Shown in pieces: positions 7,883-16,227 of a stretch of DNA of 64,000 nt. A program made the translations under genes and the position numbers. Within the stretch, counting starts at the first letter, position 1; every line of letters starts with the position of its first letter. The notes beneath the pieces are model-generated. The model had not been told where the DNA came from and did not search any database. It saw only the letters and a program-made list of their open reading frames with translations. The DNA is from Bacillota bacterium (GTDB lineage Bacteria; Bacillota; Clostridia; Christensenellales; SZUA-584): contig JAEYOE010000026.1 in assembly GCA_023412005.1 (NCBI GenBank), positions 1 to 64,000 on the forward strand. The letters are read 5' to 3'.

Positions 7883-10800
7883 ATGCAGGGCAAATACGGC
7901 AATACCATTCTTGACGATTTTACGCTCTCACGGCAGGAACTTCTCAAAGTTGCCGCAGACTTATCGCTCAAAGACAAGGTCTACACAAAAAAGATAGACG
8001 ACAGCCTGATGAATCTGTCTGATGAGCGCCGCCAAATTGAAAGCGCTTATTTAGCCGCGCGACAGCGCAAATACAAGGGCCTTGAGCTGCCGCCGCTCTC
8101 GGAATGGTTTTACGACAACCGATTTTTGTTAATGGAGCAAATTAAGCAGATCGAGACGCAAAAACGTGTTTTTCGTCTGCCTCATTTAAAATCAGGCCGC
8201 TTCGCGCATCTGCCGCGCAGCTTGGCGCTTGCCATGCTGCTGCTCGGGCACAGCGCGCTTAATATATCAGTTGCGGGCATTCAGGAGTTTTTGGAGGTTT
8301 ACCAAAAGGAATCCGAGCTCAATTCGGGTGAGCTTTGGGCATTCACCGATATGCTCAAAGTCACGCTGCTGCACGCCGTGGCGGTGCTCGCGGCAGACAG
8401 CGTTCGCACGCTTGCCATGTGGAACCGGTCGGAAAAATTCTGTGAGTCTATTGAAAAGGACACGTTGGCCGAACCTGTGAGCCTGAACGCCTATAAGAGT
8501 GTGCTGTTCAATCAGGATTTTTTGGAGCACACCATGGTGATGCTGAGAGACAGTCCGCATGCGTCCTCAGTGGTTAAACAGATCAATTTTAAGCTGAAGC
8601 TAAAAGGGCTCAAGGCAGAGCAGCTCATCAAAAAGGCGCACACGGCACAGGCCAACAACATACTTTATATATCCGGGGCCATTGCTTCGCTGCGGCTTCT
8701 TGCCAAGGTTAATTTTGAGCCTGTGTTTGAGAGCGTTTCCGCCGTTCATAAATACTTGAGTGAAGACCCCGATTACCCGAATATGGATTTCCACTCGCGT
8801 GAATATTATCGTTCGTCCGTATCCGCGATTGCCGATGCTCTCAAAACGCCCGAGCCCGCCGTGGCGCGGGCCGCTGCTGAATTGGCGGGGGAATCCGGCA
8901 CGCATGTGGGCGAATTCATTGTTGGTACACGGAAAAGGGAGCTTTATGCGCGGTTCGGCAGGCTGCCGTTCAAGGTGCGGTTATTTGATTTTTTCAAAAG
9001 ACACATGCTGCTTTTTTATGCGGGTGGTGCGGCTGTCTCCACGTTGATCAGCGCGGCACTATTAACGCTGCCGCTGTTTTTTAAGTTTCCGCCCATCTAT
9101 GGCATCGTTGGCATTATCATCAGCCTGATTCCGATCTATACGGTGGCCATTACGATCAGCAACAGGCTGTTCACGCTGATTAATAAACCGATGCTGATTC
9201 CTAAAATGAGCTTCAAAGACGGAATACCGGACGACTGCGCAACGATGGTGGTGGTTCCGGCGCTGGTCACAAGCGAAGAGGAAGGGCGCGAACTGCTTTC
9301 AAAGATGGAGGTTTACTGGGCGGCGAACCAGCAGAAGAACATTTATTTTACGTTGCTCAGCGACTTTAAGGAAGATAAGAACGAAATTGCTGCACAGGAT
9401 GAAAAAACCATTGAAAGCATGGAATCGATGGTTGGCCGGTTGAATTCCCAATACGGTCGGGCGCTTTTTTTCTATGCGCAGCGCAAGCGCACACTGATAA
9501 AAGAAAATAGCCGGTTTGGCGGCTATGAACGCAAGCGCGGCGCGCTGCTGGATTTTTGCGCGCTGCTTAGTGGCGATACGTCCGCGTTTGCTCATGTCAC
9601 AAAGGGATTTCCGGCAGGCATAAAATACATCATTTCTCTGGACGCAGATACCGAGCTTTCACGAGACGCAGCCGTTAAAATGGTGGGCGCGATGGAGCAT
9701 CCTTTAAACCGCCCCGTGATTGACAAGCAGACGGGCATTGTTAAATCGGGCTTCGGCGTGATGCAGCCGCGCATCGGTATTGATGTGGTCAGTGCTGCAA
9801 AAACGCGTTTTTCTCTGGTGTTTTCGGGTAAAGGCGGTCTCGATACGTATGCAAGCGCCGCTTCCGACGTTTATCAGGACGGCTTCGGCACCGGCATTTT
9901 CACGGGCAAGGGCATATTCAACAGACACGTTTACGCAGCCGTGCTTAAAGACAGATTTCCCGACAACAGCATATTAAGCCACGATCTGCTGGAAGGCAGC
10001 CATATAAGATGCGCGCTGCTGAGCGATGTGGTGCTGATGGACGGGTGCCCGGCGCGATATACGGCATGGGCGAGCCGTCAGCACCGGTGGGTGCGCGGTG
10101 ATTGGCAGCTGCTGCCGTGGCTGAAACGCATGGTGCCCACCAAAACGGGTAAAACAGCCAATCCGCTTTCCGGGCTCGCCAAATACCAAATATTTGACAA
10201 TATGCGCCGCAGCTTATCAGTGCCATTGAGCTTCGTGGTGATTTTGCTGTCGCAAACGGCGTTTTACAACAACGCGTTTTTCTGGTTTGTTTCGGGCATA
10301 CTGCCGCTTTTCATCGACAGCATCATTGATTTCATATCTCGCATGGTGATGCTGATTAAAAACGCGCGGCACGGCTCCACGTTTAAAGATGTCTGGTATG
10401 AAACCAAAACAATGTTTGAGCAGGCGTTATATAAATTCGCGTTCCTGCCGTATGAAACGTACCTGATGCTGGATGCCGTTACGCGCAGCCTCGTTCGGCT
10501 GGTAACGCGCCGCAAGCTGCTCGAATGGGTGACTGCGGCGGAGGGCGATAAAAAGGCCAAAATGGGCGTGGCGTATTACTGGAGAAGTATGGCTGCCGCG
10601 CCGCTGCTGGCTGCGGCGCTTTTTGCTTTATCCATTTTGGTGACACACCGCTTTTCATTAATCGCGTTTTTGATTTTCAGTGTCTGGTTTTTTGCCCCGT
10701 CCATCGCGCAGGTAATCAGCCGCCCGCGAACCACGAAAATATACGCGCTGGATGTGAAGCAAAAGGCGTATCTCGAGGATTTGGCGCTGAAAACATGGCG

Positions 10801-13800
10801 GTTCTTTGAGCGGTTCTCGGAGGAAGCCGAATACTACTGGCCGCCGGACAACTATCAGCAGAGCCCGTTTAAAGGCATCGCCAAAAGAACATCGCCCACA
10901 AACATCGCGTATGGTATGGGAGCGGCGATATGCGCCTATTACCTTGGTTTCAACACGCTGACAGAAACGGTGAAAAGGCTCGATAGAATCGTCGCCGGGC
11001 TGGAAAAAGCGGAGAAATGGCAGGGCCATTTATATAACTGGTACGATATCGTTACGCTGGAGCCGCTGGAGCCCCGTTACGTGTCGTCGGTGGACAGCGG
11101 CAATTTGATCTGCTATCTGATCGTGACGGACGAGGCGCTGAAGGATATGCTGCTAGCACCGTTTGCTGCGACTGTCCGTCAGGGTCTGGACGCGGTTTCG
11201 CGCGAATCGGGGCGTGAGCAGCCGCAAAGTATCGGCAGTGATATTTTTACCGCGCTGAGCGGGCTGGCTATGATCGGCGAAAATGACGATACGCTGTCTG
11301 TGATGAAACAGCAATTGCAGGAAATGTATGCTCGTTACGCATCGTGGGCGCAGGTGCTGGAGGGCTTCCCGGCTCAACAGGTGCATGAGTATATCGAGTA
11401 TACGCGTGCCATGCGTGACAGGCTTCGCCGCGTTTCGGTGAGCGGCTTTTCCGAAGCGTTTCACGCTGTGCTGGAGCCGCTGTCCGCAATACTGCATAGG
11501 GCAAAGCTTTACGAGCACCAAGCGGTGCTTGAATGGGTGACGCGCATGGAAGCAGCGCTCGGCGAGAGCTATGTGGCCTGCCGCCGCCTGACGCGCCGGA
11601 TTGACCGTCTGCGGCGGCGAATCGCCGCGTTTATTGATGCGACAGATTTTTCGCACCTGTATGATGCGGAAAAAGGTCTTTTCTCAATCGGCTATGACTG
11701 CCGTGGCGGAACCTTAAGCGACTCATATTACGATTTGCTGGCGTCCGAAGCGCGTCAGACGAGTTTTATAGCCATCGGCAAAGGCGATGTGCCGGAAAAA
11801 CACTGGTTTCGTTTGTCGCGTCCGCTCACCATTGCGGGTGAAAGTCGTGTGCTGCTTTCCTGGAGCGGCACCATGTTTGAGTATTTGATGCCGCTTATCA
11901 TCATGAAGAACTACGACAACACGCTGCTCGGAGAAACCTACAAATCGGTGGTAGACATGCAGCATGATTACGGCGAACAGCGCCATGCACCCTGGGGGGT
12001 GTCTGAATCGGGTTACTACGCGTTTGATATCAACATGAATTATCAGTACAAAGCGTTCGGTATTCCCGGCCTCGGGCTCAAATCGGGCCTTGTCCGCGAG
12101 TTGGTGGTGACGCCGTATGCCACGGCACTGGCGCTGAATGTGAACCCGCGCATTGCGATTGCCAATATGATGCGTTTGCAAAAAATAGGCGCATACGGTC
12201 GGTTCGGCTTTTATGAGGCGATCGATTACACCACATCGCGGCTGCGCAGAGGCAAAAAGTACGCTGTGATCAAAAGCTACATGGCGCATCATCAGGGCAT
12301 GATCCTGTCATCCATTGTCAACTGCCTGCAGGATATGCGTATGCAGACGCTGTTTCACAGCGCAACAAATGTGAAAGCGACAGAATTGCTGCTTAAGGAA
12401 AAGGTGCCGCCGCGCAGCGTGACGCTGAGCCTTGGTGAGAAGCCTGACGAAACGCTCAGCTTCGCGGACGAGATTCATGCGGTTCGCGTTTACAAAACAC
12501 TGACGCAGTATCCCGAAGCGCATTTCTTATCCAACGGCAGCTACACCGTGATGCTGACGCAGTACGGCACGGGCTATTCAATGGGTCGGGGCCGTATGGT
12601 GGCGCGCTGGGAGAGCGATGTGCTGCGCCGCGCGCCGGGTATTCACATTTATATCAAGAATACAGAGACGGGTGCGGTATGGTCGACAGCGTTTTTGCCC
12701 ACCTGTTTGCAAGCCGATGCGGAACAGGTGCAGTTTGAGCCACACAAGGCCTCGTTCTACAGAAAGGTCGGCGATATCGAAACGACGCTGGATATCTGCG
12801 TGTCGCCCGAGTGCGACTTGGAAGTTAGAAATCTCGATATCAGAAACAACGGCACCAAGGCGGTCAATTTGATGGTGCTGTGTGTATATTCGCCCGCGTT
12901 GTCGCCGGAAAAGGATTTTGAGGCGCATCCTGCATTTGCGGAGCTGTTCATTGAAACGGTTGCAGACCAAGAGAACCGGACGCTGTACGCCGAGCGGCGA
13001 GGCAGGCCGATCTGCAGTGCGATGAAAGCCTGCTTTGCGGGTGACATCACATTTATGACCGACAGAACCTGCATTTTCGGGCGTCGTAACGTGTTTGGTG
13101 TGCCAACGTCCCTCTCGGGATGCGCGTGCGAGCATGATATCACACGTGCCGTGGGCATCAGTACCGTTAGAAACGTGCCTGCGGGTGAATCGGCATCACT
13201 CGGTTTTGCCGTTACAATGGGCGAGAGCAGAAATGCTGCCGCCGAATGCCTCAAATCGCTGACAAACGAGGAGGATTTAAAGCGCGTGTTCCATCTTGCA
13301 TGGACACATGCGCAGGTTGAAATGCGTTATCTGAAGCTGAAAAGCATGCAGGTGAATCTTTTCCAGCAGATCGCCTCGCGTACGGTGATATTCATGCCGT
13401 CTGTATGCGCGATTGATGAAAAGGCCGGTGGGCTGAGTTCGCTGTGGAAATACGGCATATCCGGCGATCTTCCGATTATTTGTTTGTTTGTCAGCAGCCT
13501 TGACTTTGTGGATACCGTTAAAACGATGGGCAAAGCGATGGAGTATATGAGCTTAAAGCAGATTCCCGCTGAACTGGTGATTCTTTATAGCCATACCGGG
13601 GCGTATATCGACCCGCTGCGCGACACAATAAAAGAAATCGAGCAGACATCAACGGGGTGGCCGATGGGCCGTGTGTACGCTCTCAATACACAGGAGATGG
13701 ACACTGCGGATGCAGCGGCCATTGCAACGGCAGCCTGTCTTGTGCTGTACGATAATGCACCGCTGATGCAGCAGCTTAAAGTGCCTGTGATGACACGGCC

Positions 13801-16207
13801 TTACCGTGTGTTTGAGCAACAGCCCTACGAACGCATCGCCAGCCGTCCCGTGAGGCTGCTCAAGGCGTTTGACAACGGCTCCGGCGGATACATTCGCGGC
13901 GGCAGCGAGTATTGCATTGAGGTGCAGGGTGCTCAGCCGCTGCCATGGAGCAATCTGCTCGCGGGGCATACGCTCGGAAGCCTCATCAGCGCGGGCGGCG
14001 GCGGCTACACATGGGCGGGAAACGCGCGTATGCTGAGACTCACGCCCTTCCGCAACGATGCATTGACGGATGTGCCGGGGGAAGGCGTGCTGGTGCGCAG
14101 TGACCGCACAGGCCATGCGTTCAGCGTCGCGCCGGACATGTACGCCGAAGGACGATACCGCGTGATACACGGCTTTGGTTACACCGTCTTCGAGCGGTAC
14201 GGCGGCATCGAAACGCGCATAACATACTTCGTGGATGAGGATTTGCCTGTTAAAGCGGGGCTGCTCAGCCTCACCAACACGACAAAGCACGATGAAACGC
14301 TGTCGGTATACGCTTATGCGGAGCCGGTGCTGGCTGCGACCGAGTGCGGCGGTATTCGCGCCCGATATAAGCAGAGCCGTTTGGAGGCCTCGTCTCCGCT
14401 GGCCTCGGCAGATAAGGCGATGTTTTTGGCCATGCCCGGGCAGGAAGTTAAGTTCACGGCCTCGGCACAGGAGTTTTTCGGTGTTCCGGGTCACAATGTT
14501 CGCCCCGAAGCGCTCAAGGTCAATGCGCTTTCCGACAGCGAAGGCTGTAGCGCGTCGGTACTGGCACTGCAAACGCAGATCACGCTGAAGCCCGGAGTAA
14601 ATCGCACCGTATCTGTGCTGATGGGCTGGGGCGGCGAGGCTGATATAGCCCGCGTGCTGGATGCGTATGGGACGGCGCAAAAGACACAGCATTGTCTCGA
14701 TGCGACAAAACGGCACTGGAATGCCCTCGTCAACGCCATCAAGGTGAAGACCTCCAACAAATCGTTTGATACGCTCGTGAATGGCTGGCTGCTGTATCAA
14801 ACTTATACGGCACGTCTGTGGGGACGTACGGGCTATTATCAATCAGGCGGAGCTTTTGGTTTTCGGGATCAGCTGCAGGACGTGCTCTCGATACTCTACA
14901 CCGATCCGTCTGCAGCGCGCGCGCATATATTAAAATGCGCGCAGCGCCAGTTTATTGAGGGCGATGTGCTGCACTGGTGGCACGAACCATCCAGCGGCGT
15001 TCGCACATATATCAGCGATGACAAGCTGTTCTTGCCGTATACCGCATGCGAGTATGAACGCATCACGGGGGATATGGGTGTGTTTGACGAAATGTTGCCG
15101 TATCTTATCAGCAAGCCGATTCCCGAGGGGCGGCACGATTTATATGAATCGTTTGATTCCGGAGAAACAAGCGAAAGCCTGTTTTCTCATTGCGTCCGCG
15201 CGATCGATTCAGCATTGCGTTTCGGTGAACACGGGCTGCCGCTGATGGGCGCGGGAGACTGGAACGACGGTATGGACAAGGTGGGCATAGGCGGCAAAGG
15301 GGAAAGTGTGTGGCTGGGATTTTTCCTCGTCGAAGTTTTGCGGATGTTTGGTGAGCTGTGCCGCCTGCGAGGCGAAACAGACCTGGCGGAGCGTTTTGAG
15401 CGTACACGTCAAGCCCTGGTGAACAGCATTGAGCAGCATGCGTGGGACGGCGAATGGTACATGCGCGCTTTTTTCGACGACGGGACGCCGCTGGGCAGCA
15501 GCGCGTCACCCGAATGCCGAATCGATATCATTTCGCAGGCCTGGGCCGTGCTGACGGGCGCGGTGCACGCGCGGCATGCGTTTGCCGCTGCGCGCGAGCA
15601 GCTGGTGCTGCGTGAGGAAGGCATCATACGGCTGCTGACCCCCGCATTTGACAAATGGGAGAAGGACCCCGGATACATCAAGCAGTATCTGCCCGGGGTA
15701 CGCGAAAACGGCGGGCAGTACACACACGCGGCGGTATGGTTTGTGATTGCGGCGGCAAAGCTGAGACAAAAGGAAGAAGCGCTGTCGCTGTTTCAGATGC
15801 TGAACCCAATCAACCATACGCGAACACCTGCAGCCGTGGCCAAGTACAAGGGCGAGCCGTATGTAATGGCGGCGGACGTTTACGATACCGACGGATACCG
15901 CGGGCGCGCGGGCTGGACATGGTACACGGGCAGTGCAGGCTGGATGTATCAGGCGGCGATTGTACACCTGCTCGGGCTTTACATTGAACGCGGTACGTTG
16001 TCCGTCAGCCCGTGTGTGCCGGATGATTTCGGCAGCTATTCAATTGAATACAAAAAGGGCAATGCGCAGTATATCATCACCGTGGCTATAAGCCCCGGTT
16101 ATCAGGGCAGCGCTTGGTTAAGAATGAACGGCGGAGCTGCCGTAAAAAGCCTGCCGCTTGACGCCAAAGAGGGCATTCATCGAATTGACGCTTGTTGGCA
16201 TACTTAA
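7883..16207 (+). CDS. Cyclic beta-1,2-glucan synthase-like giant glycosyltransferase (GT84-GH94)
   Basis: Very large membrane enzyme (2774 residues) with the layout of NdvB/ChvB/Cgs. After a soluble N-terminal region come membrane segments near 375-435, a family 84 glycosyltransferase domain with LDADTELS near residue 586 and RQHRWVRGDWQ near 732, and more membrane segments near 775-820 and 900-950. A glucoamylase-like domain follows, then two GH94-type sugar-binding modules and a C-terminal GH94 phosphorylase domain whose GAGDWNDGMD near 2456 holds the expected general acid. In known family members the GT domain elongates a protein-linked beta-1,2-glucan and the GH94 domain controls chain length. 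Start: ATG with GGAGGG five bases upstream. No glucan exporter gene is adjacent. Product size and cyclisation are inferred. Confidence 0.88.
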   Translation: MQGKYGNTILDDFTLSRQELLKVAADLSLKDKVYTKKIDDSLMNLSDERRQIESAYLAARQRKYKGLELPPLSEWFYDNRFLLMEQIKQIETQKRVFRLPHLKSGRFAHLPRSLALAMLLLGHSALNISVAGIQEFLEVYQKESELNSGELWAFTDMLKVTLLHAVAVLAADSVRTLAMWNRSEKFCESIEKDTLAEPVSLNAYKSVLFNQDFLEHTMVMLRDSPHASSVVKQINFKLKLKGLKAEQLIKKAHTAQANNILYISGAIASLRLLAKVNFEPVFESVSAVHKYLSEDPDYPNMDFHSREYYRSSVSAIADALKTPEPAVARAAAELAGESGTHVGEFIVGTRKRELYARFGRLPFKVRLFDFFKRHMLLFYAGGAAVSTLISAALLTLPLFFKFPPIYGIVGIIISLIPIYTVAITISNRLFTLINKPMLIPKMSFKDGIPDDCATMVVVPALVTSEEEGRELLSKMEVYWAANQQKNIYFTLLSDFKEDKNEIAAQDEKTIESMESMVGRLNSQYGRALFFYAQRKRTLIKENSRFGGYERKRGALLDFCALLSGDTSAFAHVTKGFPAGIKYIISLDADTELSRDAAVKMVGAMEHPLNRPVIDKQTGIVKSGFGVMQPRIGIDVVSAAKTRFSLVFSGKGGLDTYASAASDVYQDGFGTGIFTGKGIFNRHVYAAVLKDRFPDNSILSHDLLEGSHIRCALLSDVVLMDGCPARYTAWASRQHRWVRGDWQLLPWLKRMVPTKTGKTANPLSGLAKYQIFDNMRRSLSVPLSFVVILLSQTAFYNNAFFWFVSGILPLFIDSIIDFISRMVMLIKNARHGSTFKDVWYETKTMFEQALYKFAFLPYETYLMLDAVTRSLVRLVTRRKLLEWVTAAEGDKKAKMGVAYYWRSMAAAPLLAAALFALSILVTHRFSLIAFLIFSVWFFAPSIAQVISRPRTTKIYALDVKQKAYLEDLALKTWRFFERFSEEAEYYWPPDNYQQSPFKGIAKRTSPTNIAYGMGAAICAYYLGFNTLTETVKRLDRIVAGLEKAEKWQGHLYNWYDIVTLEPLEPRYVSSVDSGNLICYLIVTDEALKDMLLAPFAATVRQGLDAVSRESGREQPQSIGSDIFTALSGLAMIGENDDTLSVMKQQLQEMYARYASWAQVLEGFPAQQVHEYIEYTRAMRDRLRRVSVSGFSEAFHAVLEPLSAILHRAKLYEHQAVLEWVTRMEAALGESYVACRRLTRRIDRLRRRIAAFIDATDFSHLYDAEKGLFSIGYDCRGGTLSDSYYDLLASEARQTSFIAIGKGDVPEKHWFRLSRPLTIAGESRVLLSWSGTMFEYLMPLIIMKNYDNTLLGETYKSVVDMQHDYGEQRHAPWGVSESGYYAFDINMNYQYKAFGIPGLGLKSGLVRELVVTPYATALALNVNPRIAIANMMRLQKIGAYGRFGFYEAIDYTTSRLRRGKKYAVIKSYMAHHQGMILSSIVNCLQDMRMQTLFHSATNVKATELLLKEKVPPRSVTLSLGEKPDETLSFADEIHAVRVYKTLTQYPEAHFLSNGSYTVMLTQYGTGYSMGRGRMVARWESDVLRRAPGIHIYIKNTETGAVWSTAFLPTCLQADAEQVQFEPHKASFYRKVGDIETTLDICVSPECDLEVRNLDIRNNGTKAVNLMVLCVYSPALSPEKDFEAHPAFAELFIETVADQENRTLYAERRGRPICSAMKACFAGDITFMTDRTCIFGRRNVFGVPTSLSGCACEHDITRAVGISTVRNVPAGESASLGFAVTMGESRNAAAECLKSLTNEEDLKRVFHLAWTHAQVEMRYLKLKSMQVNLFQQIASRTVIFMPSVCAIDEKAGGLSSLWKYGISGDLPIICLFVSSLDFVDTVKTMGKAMEYMSLKQIPAELVILYSHTGAYIDPLRDTIKEIEQTSTGWPMGRVYALNTQEMDTADAAAIATAACLVLYDNAPLMQQLKVPVMTRPYRVFEQQPYERIASRPVRLLKAFDNGSGGYIRGGSEYCIEVQGAQPLPWSNLLAGHTLGSLISAGGGGYTWAGNARMLRLTPFRNDALTDVPGEGVLVRSDRTGHAFSVAPDMYAEGRYRVIHGFGYTVFERYGGIETRITYFVDEDLPVKAGLLSLTNTTKHDETLSVYAYAEPVLAATECGGIRARYKQSRLEASSPLASADKAMFLAMPGQEVKFTASAQEFFGVPGHNVRPEALKVNALSDSEGCSASVLALQTQITLKPGVNRTVSVLMGWGGEADIARVLDAYGTAQKTQHCLDATKRHWNALVNAIKVKTSNKSFDTLVNGWLLYQTYTARLWGRTGYYQSGGAFGFRDQLQDVLSILYTDPSAARAHILKCAQRQFIEGDVLHWWHEPSSGVRTYISDDKLFLPYTACEYERITGDMGVFDEMLPYLISKPIPEGRHDLYESFDSGETSESLFSHCVRAIDSALRFGEHGLPLMGAGDWNDGMDKVGIGGKGESVWLGFFLVEVLRMFGELCRLRGETDLAERFERTRQALVNSIEQHAWDGEWYMRAFFDDGTPLGSSASPECRIDIISQAWAVLTGAVHARHAFAAAREQLVLREEGIIRLLTPAFDKWEKDPGYIKQYLPGVRENGGQYTHAAVWFVIAAAKLRQKEEALSLFQMLNPINHTRTPAAVAKYKGEPYVMAADVYDTDGYRGRAGWTWYTGSAGWMYQAAIVHLLGLYIERGTLSVSPCVPDDFGSYSIEYKKGNAQYIITVAISPGYQGSAWLRMNGGAAVKSLPLDAKEGIHRIDACWHT

Positions 16208-16221
16208 AGTAATGGTATACT
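16192..16221 (+). promoter_or_regulatory. Extended -10 promoter for ygiQ, probably leaderless transcript
   Basis: TTGTTG at 16192-16197, 18 bases, then TGG-TATACT at 16213-16221. The ATG of the next gene begins only seven bases after the -10 box, and no Shine-Dalgarno sequence is visible, so the mRNA may start at the start codon. Confidence 0.55.
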
Positions 16222-16227
16222 TCGTCT

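Noticed and set aside
7785..7997. Short open frame overlapping the start of the glucan synthase gene
   Set aside because: It overlaps the real start in another frame, and the GGAGGG site at 7874 serves the ATG at 7883.
13649..14842. 397-codon minus-strand frame inside the glucan synthase gene
   Set aside because: It is the reverse-frame shadow of a GC-rich real gene; residue composition (His, Arg, Gln-rich) and lack of a ribosome site argue against coding.
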